In this document: piece after piece, positions 16,809-26,083 of the stretch
How positions within the stretch are numbered: the stretch's first letter is position 1
Layout of the letters: every line of letters begins with the position of its first letter
DNA from: an uncultured Bacteroidales bacterium
GTDB taxonomy: Bacteria > Bacteroidota > Bacteroidia > Bacteroidales > UBA932
Assembly (NCBI GenBank): GCA_945870315.1
Contig: CAMBRR010000004.1
Coordinates: 1 to 64,000, forward strand
Reading direction: 5' to 3'
Length of the DNA: 64,000 nucleotides
Translations under genes and position numbers: made by a program
The notes under the pieces: model-generated
The model's input: the letters and a program-made list of their open reading frames with translations, nothing else
Databases searched by the model: none
Told to the model about the DNA's origin: nothing

Positions 16809-18824
16809 TTAATCTATTTTCTTCAAAACAATTGCACATCTCGACGGAAGGTAAAGATAGAGGGTATCATCATATCTTTTATCTCCATTCGGACATTTGA
16901 CCGGCACGGTCAAATGAGCCTCTCCGGTCTTTAACCTTGAGAAGCCGTCAAATTCGTTTTCATCAGTATCAAGGACAACTTCGTATTTTCCGGCAGGTGC
17001 GGCAAAGCCGTAATCCGCGAACGAAGAAGTGGGGTTGAAATTGAGCGCAAAGATACAGTTATTTCTTTTGAAAATCAATATTTTTTTCTGCTCGTCCTGA
17101 ACCAGAAGTTCCGGTCTTTCAGCCAAAATGGCCTCCTGACGAGCCATGCTTATCATTGCCTTGTCAAAATTGCGAAGATAACGGTATCTCAAATAATCCG
17201 GTTCGGCAAGCGACCACTGGCGACGGGCATATTTGTATGACCATCCGTTCCCCTCTCTAGGAAAATCAATCCATTCAGGATGTCCGAATTCATTGCCCAT
17301 AAAGTTAAGATAGCCGTCTCCGGAAGTGGCCAGTGTAACCAGCCTTATCATCTTGTGCAGGGCCACTCCCCTGTCCACTACTGCCGACTTGGAGTCCTTG
17401 TTCATCGAGGTGTACATCTGGGCATCCATCAGGCGGAAGGCTATGGTCTTGTCACCCACCATCGCCTGGTCGTGACATTCGGCATAGCTGATGGTCTTTT
17501 CATCGGCCCTCTTGTTGGTAAGCTGCCACCAGATTTCGCCCATGCTCCAGGCCTCGTCAGGCAGGGTTTTGATCCATTTTATCCAGTTGTCGGCAACGCC
17601 CATACTCATTCTGAAATCGAAGCCGACGCCGCCACAGGCATATGGTGCAGCCAAACCGGCCATTCCGCTGACATCCTCCGCAATCGTAAATGCATCACGA
17701 TTGACCTCGTGAATGAGAATATTGGCCAGAGCAAGGTAAGTCACGGCATTTTCATCCACGCCGCTGTTGAAATAATTGTCATATCCGACGAAATCCTTGC
17801 CCAGTCCGTGGTCCCAGTAAAGCATACTGGTCACTCCGTCGAAGCGGAAACCATCGATATGATATTCTTCCATCCAGTACTTGCAGTTGGACAGGAGGAA
17901 GTACTTGGTTTCATCCTTGCCATAATCGAAACATCTTGAGCCCCAGGCAGGATGGCGTCCCTGAGGTCCGCTGTAGAAATACAGGTCCTCGCGGCCATCG
18001 AACTTGCCAAGCCCCTCGGCTTCATTGTCCACGGAGTGTGAGTGAACTATATCCATCACCACTGCGATACCCCTGGAGTGGGCATCGTCCACCAGGGCCT
18101 TGAACTCCTCAGGAGTACCGAAACGGGAAGACAAGGCATAGAAATTTGCGACCTGATAGCCGAATGAACCATAATAAGGATGCTCCTGAAGGGCCATTAT
18201 CTGCAAGGTATCATAACCAAGTTCTGCGACCTTCGGGAGCACATCACGGCGGAACTCTTCAAAAGTACCGACCTTTTCTTTTTCTGAAGCCATTCCGATA
18301 TGGCATTCATATATCATAGGATTCGTCCTCTTACCAGGCTTGCGACTGCGCCACCTGTATGGCTTTTCGGGATTCCACACCTGGGCGCAGAACTGCTTTG
18401 TCACAGGATCTTGCACTGCCCTGGTAGCATAGGCGGGTATCCTCTCCGCACCACCTCCGGGCCACTCTATGAACAACTTGTACAGAGTGCCGTGGCTAAG
18501 GAACATACTGTTTAGTTCAATCTCCCAATTACCGTTCCCCACAGGATGCAAGGCATAGGCCTCAGTACGTTTCCAGTTATTGAAATCACCTATCAGATAG
18601 ACTCTTGTAGCGTGAGGCGCCCACTCGCGGAAAATCCAGTTGCCCTCCGGCGTGGTATGAAGTCCATAGTAAAGATGATTATTGATGCCCTTGGAAAGAG
18701 ACCTGCCCACAGACATCTTCTTGCGAGCCTGCTCTATCCTTTCGTGGCGAGCGTCTATGACGCTTTTGAACGGTACCAGCCACTGGTCCTTCTCGTAAAT
18801 CATCGGCAGTTTTTTCTTTTGCAT
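16809..18824 (-). CDS. glgB: 1,4-alpha-glucan branching enzyme (GH13)
   Basis: GlgB creates alpha-1,6 branches in glycogen. The 671-residue protein has an N-terminal CBM48 domain (NWIFREWAPHATRVYLIGDF), then a GH13 barrel. The predicted nucleophile Asp lies in GFRFDGVTSM (about residue 326), the acid/base Glu in TIAEDVSGM (about 381), and the third acid in ECHDQAMVGDKT. The C-terminal beta domain follows. The short N-terminus and the WDHGLG stretch resemble the eukaryotic-type branching enzymes common in Bacteroidota. It is the first glycogen gene and starts 21 bp after the xseB stop, so transcription may run in from the xse genes. Confidence 0.96.
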   Translation of the reverse strand: MQKKKLPMIYEKDQWLVPFKSVIDARHERIEQARKKMSVGRSLSKGINNHLYYGLHTTPEGNWIFREWAPHATRVYLIGDFNNWKRTEAYALHPVGNGNWEIELNSMFLSHGTLYKLFIEWPGGGAERIPAYATRAVQDPVTKQFCAQVWNPEKPYRWRSRKPGKRTNPMIYECHIGMASEKEKVGTFEEFRRDVLPKVAELGYDTLQIMALQEHPYYGSFGYQVANFYALSSRFGTPEEFKALVDDAHSRGIAVVMDIVHSHSVDNEAEGLGKFDGREDLYFYSGPQGRHPAWGSRCFDYGKDETKYFLLSNCKYWMEEYHIDGFRFDGVTSMLYWDHGLGKDFVGYDNYFNSGVDENAVTYLALANILIHEVNRDAFTIAEDVSGMAGLAAPYACGGVGFDFRMSMGVADNWIKWIKTLPDEAWSMGEIWWQLTNKRADEKTISYAECHDQAMVGDKTIAFRLMDAQMYTSMNKDSKSAVVDRGVALHKMIRLVTLATSGDGYLNFMGNEFGHPEWIDFPREGNGWSYKYARRQWSLAEPDYLRYRYLRNFDKAMISMARQEAILAERPELLVQDEQKKILIFKRNNCIFALNFNPTSSFADYGFAAPAGKYEVVLDTDENEFDGFSRLKTGEAHLTVPVKCPNGDKRYDDTLYLYLPSRCAIVLKKID

Positions 18825-18845
18825 ATGTGATATGGTTATCAGTTT

Positions 18846-19079
18846 TTACATTTCTTCATCAAGTTTCTCCACCTTCATCTCGGCCCCTCTCAGATAAGCC
18901 TTGCAAAGACGAAGCAATTCTTTGGAGCGAAGGATGTATTTGTCAATGTCATCTATCGCCGTTGATGGGTCCTCCACCTTAGCGGCTATCTCCTCAAGTT
19001 CGGCCAGGGAAGCTTCGTAATCGAAATCTTCAGGCAGTTCGGCCAGCGTTGCATTTACATCTTCCATAATATATATCAT
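18846..19079 (-). CDS. xseB: Exodeoxyribonuclease VII small subunit
   Basis: A 77-residue small subunit of exonuclease VII, which degrades single-stranded DNA from both ends together with XseA. The conserved core FDYEASLAELEEIAAKVEDP, with an acidic, helical continuation through SKELLRLCKAYL, identifies it. The ATG at 19079 overlaps the xseA stop as ATGA, the usual coupled arrangement. An internal ATG at 19067 (MEDVNATL) is an alternative. It is followed closely by glgB. Confidence 0.93.
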   Translation of the reverse strand: MIYIMEDVNATLAELPEDFDYEASLAELEEIAAKVEDPSTAIDDIDKYILRSKELLRLCKAYLRGAEMKVEKLDEEM

Positions 19080-20260
19080 TCATTTGTTTCCACCTTACTT
19101 ATCCGGCAACGGAGACGACCGTCAGAAAAAGCGACAGTCACCTCTTCGCCCACGTTGCGCCCAGATGCCGACTTTAAGACAGCCCCGTCAGGACCGGCAA
19201 CCAGGGCATAGCCTCTCTCCAACACCCGCCTCGGATCCGCCGTCTGGATTCTGGCAGAAAGGTTATCCAGCTTAAGGCGCATCATCCCGATCTTTCCCGA
19301 GAGAGCCCGCCTAATCCTCTGCCTCATGGTTTCAACATCGCCCTGCTCCCTCTGCACCTTCATTCTCAAAGCCCACCTGATACGACGGGACAAGTCACAC
19401 AACATCGCATCGGCATCCTCAAAAATCGACAGAAGCTCATCTGCAAGGGCTGTAGGAGTCTTGACAAAACGGTTTGCTACCATATCGCAAACGTGGAAAT
19501 CCTGGTCGTGTCCTATAGCCGTAAGCACCGGAAGAGGACATTCTGAAATGGCCACCGCAAGGCTGTAATCATCAAAGCAGGCCAAATCCAGCATACCACC
19601 GCCTCCTCTCAGTATCAGGACGGCATCGAAGTTTTCCCCACAAACGGCAATTTCCGAAAGAGCACTGACAATGGAGGCAGGACATTGCTCACCCTGCATC
19701 AGAGCCGGGAAAAGCCTGGTAACGAAACAAAAACCGAACTCATTTTCGTGAAGATGCCTCATAAAATCACGATAACCGGCAGCATCCTCGGCAGAGATAA
19801 CGGCGAAACGCCTTGGCAACATCCCCATAGAAAGACCTTTTTGGAGTTCCATCCTACCCTCTTTCTGGAGTCTTTCGATGGTGCGTCTCCTTTCAAGTTC
19901 CTTTCCTCCTATGGTAAATTCAGGATCTATTTCATTGATTATAAGCGAGAATCCATACAATTGGCTATAATTTGCCTGAACTGATGCAAGAATAGTCATA
20001 CCTTCTTTCAGGTCGGACCCCGTGATGTTACGGAACAGTGGAAAGATTGCCCTGCAGCGGCTTGCCCAAATTATGGCAGTTGCCTTGGCCACCAGCTTTC
20101 CGTCCTCGCTCTGAGACAATTCAAGATAACAATGCCCCCCGGAACGGACCTTCAGCGAGCTGATCTCAGCCTTAAGCCAGAAAAAGGAAGGGAACATATG
20201 TTCCACTCCACTTTTCATCATCGACTGAAACTTCAGCAAATCAATATATTCTCTTCCCAT
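19076..20260 (-). CDS. xseA: Exodeoxyribonuclease VII large subunit
   Basis: Catalytic subunit of exonuclease VII. The 394-residue protein has an N-terminal OB-fold (FFWLKAEISSLKVRSGGHCYLEL). The catalytic domain follows with RFAVISAEDAAGYRDF, LILRGGGGMLDLACFDDY and TAIGHDQDFHVCDMVANRFVKTPTALA. A coiled-coil region and the C-terminal VLERGYALV motif complete it. It is shorter than E. coli XseA, mainly in the coiled-coil part, as in other Bacteroidota. It is divergent from engB across about 90 bp and overlaps xseB. Confidence 0.96.
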   Translation of the reverse strand: MGREYIDLLKFQSMMKSGVEHMFPSFFWLKAEISSLKVRSGGHCYLELSQSEDGKLVAKATAIIWASRCRAIFPLFRNITGSDLKEGMTILASVQANYSQLYGFSLIINEIDPEFTIGGKELERRRTIERLQKEGRMELQKGLSMGMLPRRFAVISAEDAAGYRDFMRHLHENEFGFCFVTRLFPALMQGEQCPASIVSALSEIAVCGENFDAVLILRGGGGMLDLACFDDYSLAVAISECPLPVLTAIGHDQDFHVCDMVANRFVKTPTALADELLSIFEDADAMLCDLSRRIRWALRMKVQREQGDVETMRQRIRRALSGKIGMMRLKLDNLSARIQTADPRRVLERGYALVAGPDGAVLKSASGRNVGEEVTVAFSDGRLRCRISKVETNE

Positions 20261-20351
20261 CGTTCAAACCGTAAGCATAAACGCAACAAATTTAGCAAAA
20301 TTTATTAAAAATTCATATCTTTGCCGACTGATTTTTGTACGTAAAACGATT

Positions 20352-20972
20352 ATGAAGATAACCGAGGCCCTTTTTGCCGGAAGCAGCACAAGAATTTCAG
20401 AAAAACCCAAGCAGAGATACCCTGAATTTGCCTTCATAGGCAGGTCAAATGTAGGTAAATCCTCTTTGATAAACATGCTTTGTCGCAACAAGAAACTTGC
20501 GATGACCTCCAGTACACCCGGCAAAACCAAGTTGGTCAACCACTTCCTAATCAACAGACAGTGGTACCTGGTGGACCTTCCCGGCTACGGATACGCAAAA
20601 ATGTCGGCCACCGGCAAACAGAAACTTGAACAAGTCATCCGAGGCTATATCAATTTCTCGCAAGAACTCACCGTGCTGTTTGTCCTGATTGATTCCAGGC
20701 ACGAAATAGGAAAGGTGGATATGGACTTTCTCATCGAACTTGGACTAAGCGGGATTCCATTTGCCATCATCTTCACCAAGGCCGACAAGAGCGGCCCTAA
20801 CGTGCTGGCTGACAGGATAGAAAAGAACAAGCAGCAGATTCTCGAACACTGGGAAGAACTGCCCCCGATTTTCATCAGTTCTGCAGAAAACGGCACGGGA
20901 AGGGAGGAAATCCTGGATTACATAGCCTCCGTACTCGAATCATTGGAAACTAAACCCACAACATATGCATAA
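20352..20972 (+). CDS. engB: Ribosome biogenesis GTP-binding protein EngB/YsxC
   Basis: A 206-residue essential-type GTPase of the TrmE-Era-EngA-YihA-Septin class, involved in large ribosomal subunit assembly. G-motifs are visible in order: G1 GRSNVGKSSL (about residue 30), G2 region TSSTPGKT, G3 DLPGYGYAK, G4 TKAD, and the G5-type SSAENG. Length is usual. A candidate -7 element, TATCTTTG, lies at 20316-20323. The last eight bases overlap the start of prs, suggesting coupled translation. Confidence 0.96.
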   Translation: MKITEALFAGSSTRISEKPKQRYPEFAFIGRSNVGKSSLINMLCRNKKLAMTSSTPGKTKLVNHFLINRQWYLVDLPGYGYAKMSATGKQKLEQVIRGYINFSQELTVLFVLIDSRHEIGKVDMDFLIELGLSGIPFAIIFTKADKSGPNVLADRIEKNKQQILEHWEELPPIFISSAENGTGREEILDYIASVLESLETKPTTYA

Positions 20973-21915
20973 CGAACACAAAATCAAACTCTTTGCCGGC
21001 AGAGCCTCCAGAGACTTCGCAGTCAAAGTCGCCAAGGCGATGAACATCGAACTCGGCGCATCAGATGTACTGACTTTCAGCGATGGAGAATTCCAGCCTT
21101 CATACAATGAAAGTGTCAGAGGAGCGACCGTATTCATCGTACAGTCCACTTTTCCACCGGTTGACAACCTGTTCGAACTTCTTTTGATGATTGATGCGGC
21201 AAAGAGAGCGTCCGCACACAAAGTGATAGCCGTAATGCCATACTTCGGCTGGGCAAGACAAGACCGCAAGGACAAGCCAAGAGTCTCCATCGGAGCCAAA
21301 CTTGTGGCAAATGTCCTCCACGCGGCAGGCTGCGACAGGGTGATGACCTGCGACCTTCACGCAGACCAGATCCAAGGTTTCTTCGATTTCCCGGTAGACC
21401 ACATCTATGCAAGTTCTGTCTTTCTGCCTTACCTGAAGAACCTCAACATCGACAACCTCGCCATTGCAGCTCCAGATATGGGAGGAGCAAAGAGGGCCAA
21501 CGCTTATGCAAGATACCTCCAGTGCCCGGTGATTATCTGCCACAAATCCCGCGAAAGGGCCAACGTAGTGGGTTCAATCACAGCCATAGGAGAGGTTGAA
21601 GGCAAGAACGTTATCATCGTGGACGATATGATTGACACCGCCGGAACCCTGACCAAGGCGGCTAACGTACTTAAGGAGATGGGAGCCATCAGCGTAAGGG
21701 CCTGTGCTACACACGCAGTATTTTCCGGCCCTGCATATGAAAGGATTGCCGAATCGGCCCTTGAAGAGGTTATCGTATCCGACACAATTCCTCTAAGCAG
21801 CGACCCTGCAAGAGACAAGAGCAAGATCACCGTTCTTTCAATGACAGACACCTTTGCCGACATCATTGAAAAGGTGTACAACTACGAGCCTATCAGCTCC
21901 AGCTTCATAAACTGA
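20965..21915 (+). CDS. prs: Ribose-phosphate pyrophosphokinase (PRPP synthetase)
   Basis: Makes 5-phosphoribosyl-1-pyrophosphate from ribose-5-phosphate and ATP for nucleotide, His and Trp synthesis. The 316-residue class I enzyme shows KLFAGRASRDFAVKVAKAM at the N-terminus, ARQDRKDKPR in the catalytic flexible region, and CDLHADQIQGFF. The PRPP-binding loop is VIIVDDMIDTAGTL. Its ATG lies eight bases inside engB. The small Cys-rich membrane protein gene follows with one base between. Confidence 0.97.
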   Translation: MHNEHKIKLFAGRASRDFAVKVAKAMNIELGASDVLTFSDGEFQPSYNESVRGATVFIVQSTFPPVDNLFELLLMIDAAKRASAHKVIAVMPYFGWARQDRKDKPRVSIGAKLVANVLHAAGCDRVMTCDLHADQIQGFFDFPVDHIYASSVFLPYLKNLNIDNLAIAAPDMGGAKRANAYARYLQCPVIICHKSRERANVVGSITAIGEVEGKNVIIVDDMIDTAGTLTKAANVLKEMGAISVRACATHAVFSGPAYERIAESALEEVIVSDTIPLSSDPARDKSKITVLSMTDTFADIIEKVYNYEPISSSFIN

Positions 21916-21916
21916 T

Positions 21917-22162
21917 ATGGCAGTATTTATTGCGGCTATCATCCTGATTGGATTATGTGTGTTTGGTTTATGTTTCAATATCATTTTCAGGAAGGACGGG
22001 AAGTTCCCGGAGACTGAGATTGAGAGGAACAAGGAACTGCGGAAAAGGGGCATCACCTGCGCCAAGGAGGAGGAAATGAAACTCTGGGGCAAGAAGAAAG
22101 GCAGGGCTCCATCCTGCAGTGATATGGGTTGCAGCGATTGCAACTCCTGTTTTCACGACTGA
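21917..22162 (+). CDS. Small Cys-rich single-span membrane protein, unknown function
   Basis: An 81-residue protein with one N-terminal membrane segment (about residues 3-23). A basic and charged cytoplasmic-type stretch (FRKDGKFPETEIERNKELRK) follows, and the C-terminal tail reads CSDMGCSDCNSCFHD with four cysteines. I recognise this as a Bacteroidales conserved small-protein type but know of no assigned function. It sits between prs and der, one base after prs, so it is expressed with housekeeping genes. The clustered cysteines could bind a metal or iron-sulfur centre, as in FeoB-associated Cys-rich proteins. That similarity is only in layout. Confidence 0.8.
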   Translation: MAVFIAAIILIGLCVFGLCFNIIFRKDGKFPETEIERNKELRKRGITCAKEEEMKLWGKKKGRAPSCSDMGCSDCNSCFHD

Positions 22163-22190
22163 GCCCGTTATGGGATTTAATTGATTTGTT

Positions 22191-23498
22191 ATGAGCCTTT
22201 TAGCTATCGTGGGCAGACCGAATGTAGGCAAGTCCACATTGTTTAACCGCCTGGTGGGAATGAGACAGGCGATAGTAGATGAGACCGCCGGAGTCACTCG
22301 CGACAGACATTATGGAAAGTGCGAGTGGTGCGGCTGCGAGTTTTCCGTGGTTGACACGGGGGGATATACTTCCAATTCAGACGACGTCTTCGAAGAGGAG
22401 ATTCGCAAACAGGTGATGCTGGCCGTTGAGGAAGCATCCGTCGTGTTGTTTATGGTGGAGGCCGCCACAGGTGTGACCGACTATGACGAAGAGATTGCAG
22501 ATATGCTGCGCCGCAGCGGAAAGCCGGTAGTGCTGGCCGTGAACAAGGTCGATACCGGAGACAAGATGTATGATGTCTATCAGTTCTATTCTCTGGGGCT
22601 CGGCGAGGTATGGAGCATATCAGCTGCCAACGGCGGTGGTACGGGAGACCTTCTGGACGAAATAGTAAAATTGCTTCCGAAGGATGACCCTGACAAGGAC
22701 GAACATCCGGAACTGCCTCATTTCACCATCGTCGGCAAGCCGAATGTGGGCAAGTCTTCGCTGACCAACGCGCTTCTGGGCAAGGAAAGAAATATAGTCA
22801 CTCCGGTTGCCGGCACTACAAGAGACTCCATAGCAACTCTTTACAACAAATTCGGTCATGAATTTATGCTGGTTGACACCGCAGGAATGAGGAAGAAGAC
22901 CAAGGTTCACGAGGACCTGGAGTTCTACTCCGTGATGAGGTCCATCAGGGCCATCGAGCATTCGGACGTATGCATTCTTATGGTGGATGCCCAGACAGGA
23001 ATCGAGTCTCAGGATTTGAGCATATTCAATCTGATTCAGCGCAACAGGAAAGGATGCGTCATCGTGGTCAACAAATGGGACACCATAGAGAAGGATTCCA
23101 ACACGATGAAAGAGTACGCCAAGGCTATCAAGGACAGACTGGCTCCGTTCAATGACCTGCCGATTATCTTCACCTCCGTCATCAACAAGCAGAGGATAAT
23201 GGATGTGCTGGACGCTGCCGTTCACGTCTATGAGAACTACTCCCGCAAGATTCCTACTTCTCAGTTGAATGATGAGATGCTTCCTGAAATCGAAAATTAT
23301 CCGCCACCGGCTTGGAAAGGGAAATATATCAAGATAAAATATGTAACCCAGCTACCGACAAAAAGTCCTTCGTTCGCCTTCTTCTGCAACCTCCCGCAAT
23401 ATATACGTGACCCGTACAGAAGATTCATAGAGAACAGGCTAAGGGATAAATTTGACTTCCTGGGTTGTCCGATTCAGGTATTCTTCCGTCAGAAATAA
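22191..23498 (+). CDS. der: Ribosome-associated GTPase Der (EngA)
   Basis: A 435-residue double-GTPase for 50S subunit assembly. Two G-domains are visible. The first has [14 protein letters not shown] at residue 8, DTGG and NKVD. The second has [15 protein letters not shown] near 182, DTAGMR and NKWD. The C-terminal KH-like domain includes the [16 protein letters not shown] stretch. Length and order are as expected. The gene is the fourth in the plus-strand run engB-prs-small protein-der. Confidence 0.97.
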   Translation: MSLLAIVGRPNVGKSTLFNRLVGMRQAIVDETAGVTRDRHYGKCEWCGCEFSVVDTGGYTSNSDDVFEEEIRKQVMLAVEEASVVLFMVEAATGVTDYDEEIADMLRRSGKPVVLAVNKVDTGDKMYDVYQFYSLGLGEVWSISAANGGGTGDLLDEIVKLLPKDDPDKDEHPELPHFTIVGKPNVGKSSLTNALLGKERNIVTPVAGTTRDSIATLYNKFGHEFMLVDTAGMRKKTKVHEDLEFYSVMRSIRAIEHSDVCILMVDAQTGIESQDLSIFNLIQRNRKGCVIVVNKWDTIEKDSNTMKEYAKAIKDRLAPFNDLPIIFTSVINKQRIMDVLDAAVHVYENYSRKIPTSQLNDEMLPEIENYPPPAWKGKYIKIKYVTQLPTKSPSFAFFCNLPQYIRDPYRRFIENRLRDKFDFLGCPIQVFFRQK

Positions 23499-23536
23499 AT
23501 CGGGCGGAGCCTCAAGCATAGCCAAACCTGAATGAA

Positions 23537-24394
23537 ATGGTCATCATAGCAGACAGCGGAGCCACCAAGACTGACTGGTTCGTATGTTCCGGGGAGAGAT
23601 GCGATATTATCCGGACAGAAGGAATAAATGCTTCCACTATGGATGAGGAGGCAGTTGAGAGTATTGTGGCTCGATTCGCTTCTCGGCTACATCTGCCTGA
23701 GAATGTGAAACTTATACGATTCTATGGCGCAGGCCTGTTGTCCAAGGAATCCTGCGGCAGGGTTGAACAGGCTCTGGAGAGGTATTTTCCGGGCAGCAAA
23801 ATTGTCCTGAAAAGCGATCTGGGCGCAGCATCTGAAGCCCTGTTCCCCGAGCAGAGCGGAGAGTATGTGGCTGCCATTCTCGGGACCGGTTCCAACAGTT
23901 GCCTCTACAGGGACGGAATTCCGGTAAGGAACATCAGACCAGGGGGCTTCATCCTGGGGGACGAAGGGAGCGGCGCATCACTTGGGAAACTGCTTCTTTC
24001 TGACTATTTCAAAGGGTTGGTTCCCGAAGACCTTTCAAAGAAAATGGAAGAGAGATTCGACCTTCGATACGGAGTTGTGGTTGAACAGGTGTACAGGGGT
24101 GCAGCTCCATCCCGCTACCTTGCCTCTTTCGCTCCTTTCCTTCTGGAGAATTTGGACAATGAATATGTTCTTGCCCTGGTGGAAGGGAATCTTCGCAGTT
24201 TCATAGAAAGGGTTCTGGTTCAATATGAATGTTCAAGGATTGGAATAGCAGGTGGCCTCGGATATGCATGCAAGGATATCCTTTCCCGTCTTGGCGCCGG
24301 ATACGGGCTCAATTTTGAGCGATTTGTAAAATCTCCTGTGGAAGTTCTTGCCGGACAAAGCGGAAAAATGAGAGAGCAAAACAATGGCATATAA
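23537..24394 (+). CDS. BadF/BadG/BcrA/BcrD-type ATPase, probable sugar kinase (GlcNAc kinase-like)
   Basis: A 285-residue ASKHA-fold protein. The phosphate-1 loop ADSGATKTDWFV is at the N-terminus, the second phosphate loop is AAILGTGSNSCLY near residue 115, and the adenosine-proximal GGFILGDEGSGASLG follows. A C-terminal GIAGGLGYACKD closes the fold. This layout matches the Bacteroidota proteins annotated as BadF/BadG-family ATPase or N-acetylglucosamine kinase. The 4Fe-4S cysteines of the true benzoyl-CoA reductase activators are not evident, so a hexosamine kinase role is more likely. The 3-prime end overlaps recR by 11 bases. Confidence 0.82.
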   Translation: MVIIADSGATKTDWFVCSGERCDIIRTEGINASTMDEEAVESIVARFASRLHLPENVKLIRFYGAGLLSKESCGRVEQALERYFPGSKIVLKSDLGAASEALFPEQSGEYVAAILGTGSNSCLYRDGIPVRNIRPGGFILGDEGSGASLGKLLLSDYFKGLVPEDLSKKMEERFDLRYGVVVEQVYRGAAPSRYLASFAPFLLENLDNEYVLALVEGNLRSFIERVLVQYECSRIGIAGGLGYACKDILSRLGAGYGLNFERFVKSPVEVLAGQSGKMREQNNGI

Positions 24395-25007
24395 AGACAA
24401 ATATCCATCAAAACTGCTTGAGGACGCTGTGGATGCAATCAGTACGCTTCCCGGCGTAGGACAAAGAAGTGCCCTGCGCCTGGCTCTTCATCTTTTGAAA
24501 CAGCCGTCGGAAAATGTACACCATTTTACCGAAGCCATCAATCATCTGCGTGACGAGGTGAAATACTGCAAGCAATGCCGGATGATTTCAGACGAAGATG
24601 TATGTTCAATCTGCTCTGACAGAAGCCGTGACAGAAGCACTGTCTGTGTAGTACAAACTGTAAGAGACGTGATGAGCATAGAAAAGACGGGGCAATACCA
24701 CGGCCTCTACCACGTTCTCGGAGGCATCATTTCCCCGATAGCGGGCATAGGTCCTTCCGACCTGACAGTCAGGGAGTTGACGGAAAGGATTGCAGATCCT
24801 TCATCGCAGATTAAAGAGATTATACTGGCCCTTAGCGGAGACGTCGAGGGAGAAACCACAGCATTCTATATTTACCGTCAGATTGAGAAGTTCAACCTGC
24901 AGGTGACATCGCTTGCAAGGGGTCTGGGCTTTGGAGATGACCTCGAATATGCCGACGAATTGACTCTCGGGCGCTCCATCGCAGGAAGACAGCCATTCCG
25001 TCCATAA
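24384..25007 (+). CDS. recR: Recombination mediator protein RecR
   Basis: RecR acts with RecO/RecF to load RecA at gaps. The 207-residue protein has an N-terminal helix-hairpin-helix (LPGVGQRSALRLALHLL), a C4 zinc finger (CKQC...CSIC at about 55-75), and a TOPRIM domain with VVQTVRDVMSIEKTG and ALSGDVEGETTA. The C-terminal LTLGRSIAGRQPF is the typical end. The ATG lies inside the upstream kinase gene. Confidence 0.97.
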   Translation: MAYKDKYPSKLLEDAVDAISTLPGVGQRSALRLALHLLKQPSENVHHFTEAINHLRDEVKYCKQCRMISDEDVCSICSDRSRDRSTVCVVQTVRDVMSIEKTGQYHGLYHVLGGIISPIAGIGPSDLTVRELTERIADPSSQIKEIILALSGDVEGETTAFYIYRQIEKFNLQVTSLARGLGFGDDLEYADELTLGRSIAGRQPFRP

Positions 25008-25010
25008 TTT

Positions 25011-25042
25011 TTTGTCATTATCAATAATAATTCATACTTTTG
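25011..25042 (+). promoter_or_regulatory. Bacteroidales-type promoter for corA
   Basis: TTTG (25011-25014), 20 nt, then TACTTTTG (25035-25042) is a close match to the -33/-7 pattern of the primary Bacteroidales sigma factor. Transcription would start near 25050, leaving about 70 nt of leader. The corA start is preceded by an unusually clear GGGAGG ribosome-binding stretch. Confidence 0.65.
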
Positions 25043-25117
25043 CACGCTTGCTTTGTCCCCTGGATGGCAAGCAATCCTGTTATCATAATGTGAAACCGTT
25101 TAAAGGGAGGTAGAGGT

Positions 25118-26071
25118 ATGATTGAAATCTTCTACAAGGACAACGGGCAGATGATGGTCTGTCAGAGTGAGACCGATTTTGCCACAATCAATAAGCAAGA
25201 CGTAGTATGGATAGACCTGTACTCTCCCAGCGGTGATGAAAAAAGAGCCACCGAGGCTTTTCTAGGTACAACAATCCAGAGCCGCGCACAGGCGGAGGAG
25301 ATTGAGAGTTCATCACGTTTTTCAGAGACGGAGAAAGCCATATTTGCAAATACCAACTTCCTGATTCCTGGTCCGGAAGAATATTCGATGGAGACTGTTT
25401 CCTTCATCATAAGCGATAACATCCTGACCACTTTGAGGGAATGTCCATTGAGAAGTTTCACGGACCTTCAGAGAAGGATGCTCGCCTTCCCGAAGATGTA
25501 TGGAAGCGGGCCTCACGTATTTGTCAGCATTCTGGAACAACGTATTGACCTTGATGCAGATATGGTCGAGTTGGTCTCCAAGGAAATTGCCCAGTACAAC
25601 AAAAAGGTCAGTTTGGGAGAAGACATCTCAGAAGACTTCCTCATCGACATCAACCAGTTGCAGGACAACACAATGATGATCCGGGAGAACATCGTCGACA
25701 AGCAGAGGGTAATCTCCAGCATACTCAAGAGTGATAAATATCCTTCCGAGCTCCAGCCAAAGCTGAATGTGCTTCTGAAGGACATTTCATCCCTTATCAA
25801 TCATACCAATTTCAGTTTCGAGCGTCTGGAATACCTCCAGAATACCGTCCTTGGTATCATTAACTTGGACCAGAACAAGATTATGAAGGTATTCACCCTC
25901 GTTTCCCTGATGCTGATGCCACCAACCCTGATTGCCAGCTTTTTCGGAATGAACGTGACCTTCGGCTGGTTCTTCGAGACCTCGGGCTGGGCTTGGGTAA
26001 TCATAGTCGGGATGATGATGCTCTCTTTTGCGGCTATATTCCTGGTTTTCAAGCGCAGGAAAATGTTCTGA
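25118..26071 (+). CDS. corA: CorA-type divalent cation (Mg2+) channel
   Basis: A 317-residue inner-membrane protein forming pentameric Mg2+ channels. The large N-terminal cytoplasmic domain (about 1-250) is acidic and helical. Two C-terminal membrane segments follow, and the signature GMN lies at residues 277-279 (SFFGMNVTFGW) at the end of the first. The cytoplasmic C-terminus ends in a basic RRKM stretch. The gene has its own promoter candidate and converges on the xerD-like gene 12 bp away. The leader is too short for a known Mg2+ riboswitch, and I see none. Confidence 0.93.
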   Translation: MIEIFYKDNGQMMVCQSETDFATINKQDVVWIDLYSPSGDEKRATEAFLGTTIQSRAQAEEIESSSRFSETEKAIFANTNFLIPGPEEYSMETVSFIISDNILTTLRECPLRSFTDLQRRMLAFPKMYGSGPHVFVSILEQRIDLDADMVELVSKEIAQYNKKVSLGEDISEDFLIDINQLQDNTMMIRENIVDKQRVISSILKSDKYPSELQPKLNVLLKDISSLINHTNFSFERLEYLQNTVLGIINLDQNKIMKVFTLVSLMLMPPTLIASFFGMNVTFGWFFETSGWAWVIIVGMMMLSFAAIFLVFKRRKMF

Positions 26072-26083
26072 TGCCGGCGCAGA

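Noticed and set aside
25043-25117. Possible Mg2+ riboswitch before corA
   Set aside because: The leader is about 70 nt and I can see no M-box-like paired structure.
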